A stretch of 64,000 nucleotides of DNA. Source: Rhodobacteraceae bacterium KLH11. Lineage in GTDB: Bacteria; Pseudomonadota; Alphaproteobacteria; Rhodobacterales; Rhodobacteraceae. Numbering within the stretch: position 1 is the stretch's first letter; each line of letters starts with the position of its first letter. The notes beneath the pieces are model-generated. The model had not been told where the DNA came from. It saw only the letters and a program-made list of their open reading frames with translations, and searched no databases. Shown here piece by piece: positions 26,679 through 34,869 of the stretch. Position numbers and translations under genes: made by a program. Location: assembly GCA_000158135.1 (NCBI GenBank), contig DS999532.1:358263-422262 (forward strand), given 5' to 3'.

Positions 26679-26706
26679 TTGACTCACCGCTTTGTTCCTT
26701 ATAGGA
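26679..26706 (+). promoter_or_regulatory. Possible promoter for the glycine-riboswitch operon
   Basis: TTGACT at 26679-26684 resembles a -35 box, with TATAGG at 26700-26705 as a possible -10 (15-bp spacing, short) or TAGGAA at 26702 (17-bp spacing). It ends just before the first riboswitch aptamer, where a promoter must lie if transcription is not only read-through from the LysR gene. Confidence 0.35.
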
Positions 26707-26711
26707 AACTC

Positions 26712-26892
26712 TGTGACGGGAGAGATACAAGAGTATCGCCGAAGGAGCAACCGCCCCGGAAACTCTCAGGCAACCGGACCGTCATCGTAGTTCAAACTCT
26801 GGAAAGCGAGGGCGCAAGTTCTCCGCCCATGGTGTAAGCGCTGATCCATTCAGGAGTGGCGTGAATCTCTCAGGCCAATGACAGAGGGGGCG
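26712..26892 (+). ncRNA. Tandem glycine riboswitch
   Basis: Two consecutive glycine aptamers in the 355-bp gap between the LysR gene and the FAD dehydrogenase. The first shows GACGGGAGAGA, CGCCGAAGGAGCAA, GGAAACTCTCAGGCAA and the closing GGACCGTC. The second begins CTCTGGAAAGCGAGGGCGCA and ends GAATCTCTCAGGCCAATGACAGAGGG; its core GGTGTAAGCG is less canonical than the usual CCGAAGGGGCAA. The linker is short, as in cooperative tandem glycine switches. About 30 bases separate the second aptamer from the GTG start and its AGGAGG site. No strong terminator hairpin is visible there, so control of translation initiation is more likely than transcription termination. Confidence 0.9.
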
Positions 26893-26925
26893 CTGTAAGT
26901 CGCGATCCACGCGAGGAGGAGTGCC

Positions 26926-28179
26926 GTGAACGATACTGTAAGAACCGCAGTTATTGGCGCCGGAATTACCGGAATCACAACAGCTTATCAGTTGGCCCGG
27001 AAAGGCGCTGATGTGACTGTCTTTGAGGCCAATCCCTATCCCGCGATGGAAACCAGCTATGCCAATGGCGGGCAGCTTTCGGCCTCGAATGCCGAGGTAT
27101 GGAACAGCATTCCGACCATGATCAAGGGTGTCCAGTGGATGTTCTCGGCGGGTGCGCCTTTGTTGATGAATCCCAAGCCCTCATGGCATAAGTATTCGTG
27201 GATTGCCGAGTTCATCGGGGCGATTCCCAATTACGAGAAAAACACGCTGCAAACTGTCAAATGGGCTCTGGACGCGCGCAACCAGCTGCTTGAAATGGCC
27301 AAGGCAGAGAATATCGACTTTGACCATGAAGAAACCGGTATTCTGCATTTCTACGAGACAAAGCATCAGTTTGAAGTTGCCGAAAAAGTCACGGCTCTTC
27401 TCAAGAAGGGCGGGCTTGAGCGCCGGCCTGTGACAATCGAAGAGATTGCCAAGATCGAACCCACGCTGAAGGGCGAGATTTACGGCGGTTTCTATACTGA
27501 ATCCGATTTTACCGGCGACATTCACAAATTCACCAGTGCGCTGGCTAAGGCCTGCACCAAACGCGATGTTGAAATGCGATTGTCTACGACGGTCGAGAAA
27601 CTGCGCACCGAGGATGGTAAAATCGCGGTTTTCAGCCGTGTCGAAGACAAGCATGGCAGCTCTTCTCCGGGCCAATCCAAAGAGGTGTTTGACCAGATCG
27701 TTATCTGCGCGGGCGTTCATTCACGCAAATTCGCAGCCATGCTGGGGGATCGCTTGAACATCTACCCGGTCAAAGGATATTCGATCACGATTAACCTGGA
27801 AGATGAGGCCAATCAGGCCGCAGCGCCCTGGACAAGTCTTCTGGACGACAACGCCAAGCTGGTGACCAGCCGTCTTGGTAAAGGTCGCTTCCGGGTCGCG
27901 GGCACGGCAGAGTTCAACGGGTTCAGCAAAGACATCGTCTGGGGCCGGATTGCGCCTATGCTGAATTGGTGTCACCGCCATTTCCCGGGTATGAGCACAT
28001 CCAGCTATATCTCGTGGGCAGGGCTGCGCCCGATGATGCCAAACATGCTGCCACGTGTTGGCAAGGGCAACCGCCCGGGTGTTTTCTATAATACCGGGCA
28101 TGGCCACCTTGGATGGACCTTGTCTGGTGCCACGTCCGACATAATCTCTGAACTTGTTATCAGCGAAAGGGCTGCGTGA
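26926..28179 (+). CDS. DadA-type FAD-dependent amino acid dehydrogenase under glycine riboswitch control
   Basis: 417-residue FAD oxidoreductase of the D-amino acid dehydrogenase/glycine oxidase (DAO) superfamily. The dinucleotide motif VIGAGITGITTAYQLA opens the protein, METSYANGGQLS is the DadA-type flavin region near residue 43, GDIHKFTSALAKAC lies near residue 207, and NTGHGHLGWTLS near the C-terminus completes the FAD site. GTG start preceded by GAGGAGG. It heads the operon with bhcB (overlapping stop and start), bhcC and bhcD. The riboswitch suggests glycine, sarcosine or a D-amino acid that raises glycine as substrate. Oxidation of glycine would supply the glyoxylate that BhcC needs; this role is inference, whereas the family and operon structure are seen. 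Confidence 0.88.
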   Translation: MNDTVRTAVIGAGITGITTAYQLARKGADVTVFEANPYPAMETSYANGGQLSASNAEVWNSIPTMIKGVQWMFSAGAPLLMNPKPSWHKYSWIAEFIGAIPNYEKNTLQTVKWALDARNQLLEMAKAENIDFDHEETGILHFYETKHQFEVAEKVTALLKKGGLERRPVTIEEIAKIEPTLKGEIYGGFYTESDFTGDIHKFTSALAKACTKRDVEMRLSTTVEKLRTEDGKIAVFSRVEDKHGSSSPGQSKEVFDQIVICAGVHSRKFAAMLGDRLNIYPVKGYSITINLEDEANQAAAPWTSLLDDNAKLVTSRLGKGRFRVAGTAEFNGFSKDIVWGRIAPMLNWCHRHFPGMSTSSYISWAGLRPMMPNMLPRVGKGNRPGVFYNTGHGHLGWTLSGATSDIISELVISERAA

Positions 28180-29126
28180 TGACCATACCCACCCTCACTG
28201 ACATGCGGTCTGCGCATGATTTGATTCGTCCTTATGTGCGTCGGACGCCTGTTCGTGTTTCGTCTTATCTGAATGAGCTGACGGGTGCGGAGCTGTTTTT
28301 CAAGTGTGAGAACTTTCAGGAGCCCGGTGCGTTCAAGGTTCGGGGGGCTGCGAATGCGGTGTTTGGGCTGGATGAGGCGCAGGCGGCGAAGGGTGTGGCG
28401 ACGCATTCCTCGGGCAATCATGCGTCCTGTCTGAGCTACGCGGCGATGCTGCGGGGCATTCCGTGCAATGTGGTGATGCCGCGCACGGCGCCGCAGGCCA
28501 AGAAAGACACGGTGCGCCGCTATGGCGGGGTGATCACGGAATGTGAGCCCTCGACCAGTTCGCGGGAAGAGACCTTTGCCAAGGTGCAGGCCGAGACCGG
28601 GGGCGATTTCGTGCATCCCTATAATGATCCGCGGGTGATTGCGGGTCAGGCCACCTGTTCGGCCGAGCTGCTGGAACAGACCGACGGTGTGGACGCGGTG
28701 ATCGCGCCCATCGGCGGTGGCGGCATGGTGTCGGGCACCTGCCTGACGGTATCGAACCTGGCGCCCGAGACCGCGATCTACGCGGCCGAGCCCGAGCAGG
28801 CCGACGATGCCTATCGCAGCTTCAAGGCAGGCCACATCATTGCCGATGACGCGCCCAAGACCATCGCCGACGGGCTGCTGGTGCCGCTGAAGGAAAACAC
28901 CTGGCATTTTGTCTCGAACCACGTGACGGATATCTTCACCGCCTCGGAACAGGAAATCATCGACGCGATGAAGCTGACCTGGAAGCACCTGCGGGTGGTG
29001 ATGGAACCGTCCTCTGCCGTGCCGCTGGCCACGATCCTGAAGAACCCGGATGTGTTCAAGGGCAAGCGGGTTGGTGTGATCATCACCGGCGGCAATGTGG
29101 ATCTGGACAAGCTGCCCTGGATTTAA
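28179..29126 (+). CDS. bhcB: Beta-hydroxyaspartate dehydratase BhcB
   Basis: 315-residue PLP enzyme of the threonine/serine dehydratase fold (type II). PLP lysine is K53 in EPGAFKVRGA, the phosphate-binding loop is APIGGGGMVSG near residue 177 and the C-terminal serine-type motif is TGGNVDLDKLPW. The sequence closely resembles, from memory, Paracoccus BhcB, which converts (2R,3S)-beta-hydroxyaspartate to iminosuccinate. The ATG at 28179 shares its first base with the stop of the FAD dehydrogenase gene; a GTG at 28176 is also possible. Automatic annotation would call it threonine dehydratase. Its neighbours bhcC and bhcD make the beta-hydroxyaspartate assignment firm. Confidence 0.9.
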   Translation: MTIPTLTDMRSAHDLIRPYVRRTPVRVSSYLNELTGAELFFKCENFQEPGAFKVRGAANAVFGLDEAQAAKGVATHSSGNHASCLSYAAMLRGIPCNVVMPRTAPQAKKDTVRRYGGVITECEPSTSSREETFAKVQAETGGDFVHPYNDPRVIAGQATCSAELLEQTDGVDAVIAPIGGGGMVSGTCLTVSNLAPETAIYAAEPEQADDAYRSFKAGHIIADDAPKTIADGLLVPLKENTWHFVSNHVTDIFTASEQEIIDAMKLTWKHLRVVMEPSSAVPLATILKNPDVFKGKRVGVIITGGNVDLDKLPWI

Positions 29127-29189
29127 CCTGAACTCTCAACCGCGTCCGCAGGGCTGGGGCCCGGGATGTGCATTAGACCGGAGAAGACC

Positions 29190-30353
29190 ATGAACAAACC
29201 TGTAAATCTGGAAGATCTTGAAGTTGGCTATGACGTGCCCGCGCTGCCGGGTATGGATGAGGCCGACATCCAGACCCCCTGCCTGGTGCTGGATCTGGAC
29301 GCGCTGGAGCGCAACATCGTCAAGATGGGCGATTATGCCAAGGCGCATGGGATGCGTCACCGGGTGCATGGCAAGATGCACAAATCGGTTGATGTGGCCA
29401 AGCTGCAGGAAAAGCTGGGCGGCGCGATTGGCGTGTGCTGCCAGAAGGTCTCTGAGGCCGAAGTGTTTGCCCGTGGTGGCATCAAGGATGTTCTGGTCTC
29501 GAACCAGGTGCGTGACCCGGCCAAGATCGACCGTCTGGCGCGCCTGCCCAAGCTGGGTGCGCATGTCATCGTCTGCGTTGACGATGTGGACAATGTGGCC
29601 GATCTGTCGGCGGCGGCTGTCAAGCACGGCACCGAGCTGAGCGTATTTGTCGAGATCGATTGCGGCGCTGGCCGTTGCGGCGTGACCACCACGCAGGATG
29701 TGGTTGCCATTGCCCGCGCGGTGGATGCGGCTGACAACCTGAGCTTCAAGGGCATTCAGGCCTATCAGGGCGCGATGCAGCACATGGACAGCTATGAGGA
29801 CCGCAAGGCCAAGCTGGACGTGGCGATCGACATGGTCGAAAGCGCGGTTCAGGGCCTCAAGGCTGTTGATCTGGAGCCCGAGCTGGTCTCGGGTGGTGGC
29901 ACCGGGTCATATTACTTCGAGTCCAACTCGGGCGTGTATAACGAGCTGCAATGCGGATCGTATGCGTTCATGGACGCCGATTACGGCCGTATTCTGGACA
30001 AGGATGGCAAGCGCATCGACCAGGGCGAGTGGGAGAACGCTTTCTTCATCCTGACCTCGGTGATGAGCCACGCCAAGGCAGACAAGGCGATCTGCGATGC
30101 GGGCCTCAAGGCGCAATCGGTCGATAGCGGGCTGCCCTTCATCTATGGCCGTGATGATGTGGAATACGTCAAATGCTCGGACGAGCATGGCGTGATCGCA
30201 GACCCGGATGGCGTGCTGAAGGTGAACGAAAAGCTGCGTCTGGTGCCGGGCCATTGCGACCCGACCGCCAATGTCCATGACTGGTATGTGGGCGTGCGGG
30301 GCGGCAAGGTTGAAACCGTCTGGCCGGTTTCGGCGCGCGGCAAGGCCTACTGA
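29190..30353 (+). CDS. bhcC: Beta-hydroxyaspartate aldolase BhcC
   Basis: 387-residue PLP- and metal-dependent aldolase of the D-threonine aldolase/alanine racemase-fold family. It joins glycine and glyoxylate to give (2R,3S)-beta-hydroxyaspartate. PLP lysine is K62 in HGKMHKS, a conserved CGAGRCGV segment is near residue 160, and the C-terminal metal-binding VPGHCDP is near residue 356. The long nearly invariant stretches (IQAYQGAMQHMDS, SGGGTGSYYFES) match Paracoccus BhcC as I know it. The ATG at 29190 follows GGAGAAG; an earlier in-frame ATG has no ribosome site. Codon use is strongly biased to CTG, AAG and GGC compared with flanking genes, a sign of high expression. Confidence 0.92.
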   Translation: MNKPVNLEDLEVGYDVPALPGMDEADIQTPCLVLDLDALERNIVKMGDYAKAHGMRHRVHGKMHKSVDVAKLQEKLGGAIGVCCQKVSEAEVFARGGIKDVLVSNQVRDPAKIDRLARLPKLGAHVIVCVDDVDNVADLSAAAVKHGTELSVFVEIDCGAGRCGVTTTQDVVAIARAVDAADNLSFKGIQAYQGAMQHMDSYEDRKAKLDVAIDMVESAVQGLKAVDLEPELVSGGGTGSYYFESNSGVYNELQCGSYAFMDADYGRILDKDGKRIDQGEWENAFFILTSVMSHAKADKAICDAGLKAQSVDSGLPFIYGRDDVEYVKCSDEHGVIADPDGVLKVNEKLRLVPGHCDPTANVHDWYVGVRGGKVETVWPVSARGKAY

Positions 30354-30373
30354 GATCCACCACAATAAAGAAC

Positions 30374-30403
30374 CGGGGCGGCGCAACAGACCGCCCCGTT
30401 TTT
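30374..30403 (+). terminator. Terminator-like hairpin between bhcC and bhcD
   Basis: CGGGGCGG and CCGCCCCG arms with a 9-nt loop followed by TTTTT, 20 bases after the bhcC stop. This is a well-formed intrinsic terminator inside the bhc cluster. It either gives partial termination, so that BhcD is made at a lower level, or means that bhcD has its own promoter in the 35 bp that remain. Confidence 0.75.
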
Positions 30404-30437
30404 ATGTTCTGCTGAACTGATTGAAAGGCACGAGACG

Positions 30438-31403
30438 ATGATCATCGTTCCCGAGAAGGAAATCGGCGCCCTGCTGGGCCGGAAGGAAAGCTATGAAGCG
30501 GTCGAGCAGGTGTTTGCCGCGATGGCATCGGGGGATGCCTATAACTTTCCTGTTGTGCGCGAGGCAATCGGCCATGAAGACGCGCTTTATGGCTTCAAGG
30601 GCGGCTTTGACAAGGCCGGGCAGGTGCTGGGCCTGAAGGCCGGGGGCTATTGGCCGCATAACCTGGAAAAGCGGGGGCTGATCAACCACCAGTCGACCGT
30701 GTTCCTGTTTGATCCCGATACCGGCATGCCGACGGCCATGGTGGGCGGCAACCTGCTGACCGCGCTGCGCACGGCGGCGGCGTCCTCGGTGTCGATCAAC
30801 CATCTGGCGCGCAAGGATGCCAGGGTGATCGGTATGGTTGGCGCGGGCCATCAGGCCACGTTCCAGCTGCGCGCAGCACTGGAGCAGCGTGAGTTTGAGA
30901 AAGTCATCGGCTGGAACCTGCACCCCGAGATGCTGCCCAATATCGAGAAGGTCGCCGCCGAGGCTGGCCTGCCTTTTGAGGCGGTCGAGCTGCCGGGCAT
31001 GACACAGGCGGATGTGATCGTCACCATCACCTCGTCCTTTGCACCGACGCTGCTGTCGGATCACGTCGCCGACGGCACCCACGTGGCCTGCATGGGCACC
31101 GACACCATCGGCAAGCAGGAGGTCGGCACCGACCTGATCACCCGCGCCAGTGTCTTCACCGATGAGGTGGCACAGGCGATCACCCTGGGCGAAAGCCAGC
31201 ACGCGGTGAAAGCGGGCACCAAGGCCGAGGCCGATATCCACCAGATCGGCGCTGTCATCAACGGCACCCATACGGGCCGCAGCTCGGACGATGAGGTCAC
31301 CCTGTTCGACGGCACCGGCGTCGGCCTGCAAGACCTCGCCGTCGCATCCGCGGTGGTCGACCTGGCAATCAAACAGGGCATCGCCATCAAAGTCGACATC
31401 TAA
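30438..31403 (+). CDS. bhcD: Iminosuccinate reductase BhcD
   Basis: 321-residue NAD(P)-dependent enzyme of the ornithine cyclodeaminase/mu-crystallin family. It reduces iminosuccinate from BhcB to L-aspartate, the last step of the beta-hydroxyaspartate cycle. Rossmann motif IGMVGAGHQA is near residues 133-142, K67 in GLKAGGYW is the family substrate lysine, and TLFDGTGVGLQDLA is the C-terminal family signature. The sequence strongly resembles Paracoccus BhcD. Automatic annotation would say ornithine cyclodeaminase. It lies 85 bp after bhcC with a terminator-like hairpin between them and shows the same high-expression codon bias. Confidence 0.91.
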   Translation: MIIVPEKEIGALLGRKESYEAVEQVFAAMASGDAYNFPVVREAIGHEDALYGFKGGFDKAGQVLGLKAGGYWPHNLEKRGLINHQSTVFLFDPDTGMPTAMVGGNLLTALRTAAASSVSINHLARKDARVIGMVGAGHQATFQLRAALEQREFEKVIGWNLHPEMLPNIEKVAAEAGLPFEAVELPGMTQADVIVTITSSFAPTLLSDHVADGTHVACMGTDTIGKQEVGTDLITRASVFTDEVAQAITLGESQHAVKAGTKAEADIHQIGAVINGTHTGRSSDDEVTLFDGTGVGLQDLAVASAVVDLAIKQGIAIKVDI

Positions 31404-31406
31404 ACC

Positions 31407-31433
31407 AAAAAGCGCGCCCAAAAAGGGCGCGCT
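31407..31433. terminator. Bidirectional terminator between bhcD and the M20 amidohydrolase gene
   Basis: AGCGCGCCC and GGGCGCGCT form a 9-bp stem with an AAAAA loop. On the minus strand it ends in TTTT, making a good terminator for the amidohydrolase; on the plus strand it follows the bhcD stop but has only a weak T content. Confidence 0.75.
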
Positions 31434-31461
31434 AATACATCTCAAAACCGGCCAAAATAAA

Positions 31462-32610
31462 TCAGCCTTTGTCCTGAACAGGCAAGCGATCGCGGACCAA
31501 ATGCGTCCAGAACTCAGCACCAATTGGTAACAGCGCATCGTTAAAGTCGTAATCGTTCGAGTGCAGCGGCTGGCCATGCGGGCCGGTTTCGCCATTGCCC
31601 AGAAGCAGGAAGCATCCGGGTACGGCTGCGCTGAAATGGGCGAAATCTTCTGAAAAGCTCATGGGGTCGCGATCAGCAACGGTATCGAACCCCGCTTTTT
31701 GCGCTACACGGATGGCGGCTTCGGTCGGGGTTGGGGCGTTGATGGTCTCGATGAATTCGGTCTTGAAATCCACCTCCACATTGACGCCATGGGCAGAGGC
31801 TATGCCTTTGGCGATCTGGCGCATGAGGGTTTCGATCTGGTTTCGATCCTCGGGGCTGCGGGCCCGTGCATCACCCTTGAGTATCGCCGTGCCGGGTAAA
31901 ACGTTGCGTTGCCCATCTGTCAGAAACTCGGTCACGGATATGACAGCCCCTGCGCCGGGGGCGAGCTTGCGGGCGACAATTGTCTGAAGCGCCAGAACAA
32001 TTTCAGACCCGATCGTAAGCGCATCCCGCCCGGCCTGAGGCATGGATGCGTGACCGCCCTGACCTGTAATCGAAATCTCGAACAGGCTTTCGGAAGAGCA
32101 GATCAGCCCGTTTCTTGTAGAGATTTGTCCGACGGGTGCGCCGGGCAGGTTGTGAATGGCGTAGACCTCTTCGATCGGGAAGCGGCCCAGCACATCTTCA
32201 TCCAGCATGGCCTGCGCACCCAGTCCAAGCTCTTCATTCGGTTGGAACAGGAACACGACAGTGCCACTGAACCCGGGATCGGCAGCCAATGCCTGTGCCG
32301 CGCCCAGCAGCATGGTCGTATGGCCATCATGGCCGCATGCATGCATCACACCGGGGTTTTGTGAGACATAATCATGCTGGCTTGCTTCGTGGATTGGCAG
32401 CGCATCCATATCGGCCCGCAAACCGATGGCGCGGTTGCCTTGGCCTGCGCGCAGGATGCCGACCACGCCGACGCCCTCATGCACTTCCAGCCCCCACTGA
32501 CGCAGCAATGCGGCAATCTTTGCTTTGGTTTCCGTTTCCTGAAAACCCAATTCAGGGAATTTGTGGAACGCCTGTCTTAAACGGCGCAATTCGGATAAAT
32601 CCAGACCCAT
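31462..32610 (-). CDS. M20D-family amidohydrolase (hippurate/N-acyl-amino-acid hydrolase type)
   Basis: 382-residue metallo-amidohydrolase. Metal-binding motifs are clear: ADMDALPI near 65-72, HACGHDGHTTMLLGAA near 91-106, and FQPNEE near 124-129, where most relatives have FQPAEE. A late LHSNDYDF (near residue 353) supplies the last His ligand. I start at the ATG at 32610 with AAGGA upstream; a GTG 12 codons earlier lacks a ribosome site. The family cleaves N-acyl amino acids such as hippurate (releasing glycine), indole-acetyl conjugates or acetyl-diaminopimelate. Converging on the glycine/bhc operon makes an N-acylglycine an attractive substrate, but that is inference. Confidence 0.86.
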   Translation of the reverse strand: MGLDLSELRRLRQAFHKFPELGFQETETKAKIAALLRQWGLEVHEGVGVVGILRAGQGNRAIGLRADMDALPIHEASQHDYVSQNPGVMHACGHDGHTTMLLGAAQALAADPGFSGTVVFLFQPNEELGLGAQAMLDEDVLGRFPIEEVYAIHNLPGAPVGQISTRNGLICSSESLFEISITGQGGHASMPQAGRDALTIGSEIVLALQTIVARKLAPGAGAVISVTEFLTDGQRNVLPGTAILKGDARARSPEDRNQIETLMRQIAKGIASAHGVNVEVDFKTEFIETINAPTPTEAAIRVAQKAGFDTVADRDPMSFSEDFAHFSAAVPGCFLLLGNGETGPHGQPLHSNDYDFNDALLPIGAEFWTHLVRDRLPVQDKG

Positions 32611-32727
32611 TGAAGCTTGATCCTTATTAAGCGTCAGCAGAGCCACGCGGGTGTTGTGTTTCAGACTGATTGGTAGAACACCAAGGCTGCTAGGTCCATG
32701 TGAATGAAGGGGGGGTGCTGACCCATG

Positions 32728-33741
32728 CTAGTTTTTGTCGGACCAGCCGCGTCTGAACGACGTCGGTGATGCGCCGTACCGTTTCTTGAAGCGCGCGGTC
32801 AACTGGGTTGCGCTGCCAAAACCCGTGGCGGCTGCAATCTCGGCAACTGTCATTTCTGTTTCGCTCAGCAAAGCATAGGCGCGTGCGACGCGCAGTTCGA
32901 TATAGAACTGTACCGGGGATACCTCGACATATTTTTGGAACAAGCGTTCCAGCTGGCGGCGAGAGATTTGCACGATCTCGGCAATCTCGGAGATGTCCAG
33001 CGGATCTTCAAGATTGTCATGCATGATCTGCATCGCGTTAATCAGGTATTGGTTCCGGCTTCCCAATGCCACCGAAAAGGCGGATTTCTGCAGGGTCTTG
33101 CGGTTATTGGATCGGGAATGGATGCACATATCCGACACAACCACAGCCAGATCGTTCCCGAAGTCTGATTCAATCATATCCAGCATCATATCGGTTGCTG
33201 CATTGCCGCCGCCGCAGGTCATAAGATCCTTGTCGATCTCATACAGGTTGGCCGAAGGTTTCAGCTCGTCAAAATGTTCGGTGAACGCCGGGTGGTTTTC
33301 CCAGTGCAGCGTGAAGCGCTTGCCCGTCAGAGCGCCCACCTTGGCCAATGTAAAGGCCCCGGTACAGATGCCTCCCAATTTGCAGCCGAACGCTTTCTGA
33401 CGATTGATCCATGACAGGATTTTGGGGCTGGCGCTTTCGTTTGGCTCGATACCCGAGCATACAAAAACACGCGACGCGCGTGGCAATTCGCAGAGCGCGG
33501 AATCCGGCGTGATCTGAACGCCGTTGGAGCATAATACCGGGTGCCCGTCCTCAGAAATCAAAAACCATTTATAAAGTTCCCTGTTGGTCACCTGATTGGC
33601 GATCCTCAACGGCTCGACCGCGGCGCTGAAGGCCAGCATCGTCAGCTTGGGAAGCAGCAGGAAGTAGATCTCTTTTGCAGGGCCGTCATGCTCAATATGA
33701 AAGCTGGCAGCCCCTTTGGGAACAAAGTTCCGCGGTTTCAT
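32728..33741 (-). CDS. GlxA-type AraC-family regulator with DJ-1/PfpI domain
   Basis: 337 residues: a class I glutamine amidotransferase-like DJ-1/PfpI domain (about residues 20-205, with GGICTGAFTLAKVG holding the cysteine at the nucleophile elbow) and a C-terminal AraC double helix-turn-helix (DISEIAEIVQISRRQLERLF, then MTVAEIAAATGFGSATQLTA). I start at the ATG at 33741 with GAGAGG upstream rather than at 33795. Known relatives (GbdR, SouR, CdhR) sense glycine betaine, sarcosine or carnitine. It lies upstream of the amidohydrolase on the same strand and divergent from the hydroxyproline-type module, so it may control either or both. Confidence 0.87.
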   Translation of the reverse strand: MKPRNFVPKGAASFHIEHDGPAKEIYFLLLPKLTMLAFSAAVEPLRIANQVTNRELYKWFLISEDGHPVLCSNGVQITPDSALCELPRASRVFVCSGIEPNESASPKILSWINRQKAFGCKLGGICTGAFTLAKVGALTGKRFTLHWENHPAFTEHFDELKPSANLYEIDKDLMTCGGGNAATDMMLDMIESDFGNDLAVVVSDMCIHSRSNNRKTLQKSAFSVALGSRNQYLINAMQIMHDNLEDPLDISEIAEIVQISRRQLERLFQKYVEVSPVQFYIELRVARAYALLSETEMTVAEIAAATGFGSATQLTARFKKRYGASPTSFRRGWSDKN

Positions 33742-33909
33742 TGTTTTTCCTCTCGGCATGACCACTATCATCAAAGTAATTCGGGCAGAAAACAATAAAT
33801 GGGGAAGACTGTGGATATGGATGACAAAACGGTTGTCGATACCCTACCATCTTGTTTCAGAATGTAACCGGAATCAGCCTCTCTCAACCAGCAACAGAAG
33901 AAGAATTCC

Positions 33910-34869
33910 ATGTCCCAGAATATCTTCACCGGCACGATGCCTGCCTTGATGACCCCGTGCAAAGCCGATCGCACGCCGGATTATGATGCTTTGGTGAAAA
34001 AGGGCAAAGAGATGATCGCGGCGGGCATGTCTGCTGTGGTTTATTGTGGCTCAATGGGGGACTGGCCGCTTTTGTCGGATGCCGAGCGGATGGAAGGTGT
34101 GGAACGGCTGGTTGCGGCCGGTTTGCCGGTTGTCGTCGGCACTGGCGCCATCAACTCGAAATCAGCCGTGGCCCATGCGGCCCATGCGCAGCAGATCGGG
34201 GCATCTGGCCTGATGGTCATCCCACGGGTACTGTCGCGCGGTTCGTCGGCTGCGGCGCAGAAGAACCACTTTACAGCCATCCTCTCGGCTGCCCCGGATG
34301 TACCCGCCATCATCTACAACAGCCCGGTCTACGGTTTTGCGACACGTGCAGACCTGTTCTTTGCTCTGCGTGCCAGGCATCCCAATCTGGTTGGGTTCAA
34401 AGAGTTCGGCGGCAAAACCGATCTGCGCTACGCCGCCGAACATATCACATCGCAGGATGATCAGGTCACGCTGATGGTTGGCGTCGATACCGAGGTCTAC
34501 CATGGTTTTGTCAATTGCGGGGCGACCGGTTCGATCACCGGTATCGGCACCGCTTTGCCCAAAGAGGCATTGTTGCTGGCGGCCCTGTGTCAGAAAGCGG
34601 CCACCGGTCATGCCGAGGCGCGGAGGCGCGCACGTGAGTTGGAAGAGGCGCTGGGTGTTCTGGCAAGTTTTGACGAAGGCACAGATCTGGTTCTGTATTA
34701 CAAACATCTGCTGGTGCTGAATGGCGAGGCGGAATACCGTCTGCACTTCAACGAAACGGATGAACTGACCAGCGCGCAGCAGAACTATTGCGAACAGCAA
34801 TATTCCCTGTTCCAGAGCTGGTTTGCTGATTGGAGCAGGCAGGGCGGGGTGATTGCCGAGTGCATGTGA
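33910..34869 (+). CDS. DHDPS/NAL-family lyase or deaminase, probable hydroxyproline pathway enzyme
   Basis: 319-residue class I aldolase-fold enzyme. Schiff-base lysine is K164 in GFKEFGGKTDL and the catalytic tyrosine is Y136 in IIYNSPVYG. Next to a 4-hydroxyproline epimerase, the best fit is pyrroline-4-hydroxy-2-carboxylate deaminase (LhpC-type), which gives 2-ketoglutarate semialdehyde. Another possibility is 4-hydroxy-2-oxoglutarate aldolase, which would release glyoxylate. The ribosome site is weak (AGAAGAA). Its stop overlaps the epimerase start, so translation is coupled. First gene of the operon, divergent from the GlxA-type regulator. Confidence 0.83.
   Translation: MSQNIFTGTMPALMTPCKADRTPDYDALVKKGKEMIAAGMSAVVYCGSMGDWPLLSDAERMEGVERLVAAGLPVVVGTGAINSKSAVAHAAHAQQIGASGLMVIPRVLSRGSSAAAQKNHFTAILSAAPDVPAIIYNSPVYGFATRADLFFALRARHPNLVGFKEFGGKTDLRYAAEHITSQDDQVTLMVGVDTEVYHGFVNCGATGSITGIGTALPKEALLLAALCQKAATGHAEARRRARELEEALGVLASFDEGTDLVLYYKHLLVLNGEAEYRLHFNETDELTSAQQNYCEQQYSLFQSWFADWSRQGGVIAECM

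Noticed and set aside
26926-31403. Reading bhcB, bhcC and bhcD as threonine dehydratase, D-threonine aldolase and ornithine cyclodeaminase
   Set aside because: All three occur together in the order of the known bhc cluster and their sequences match the Bhc enzymes I know, so the specific names explain the context better than the generic family names.
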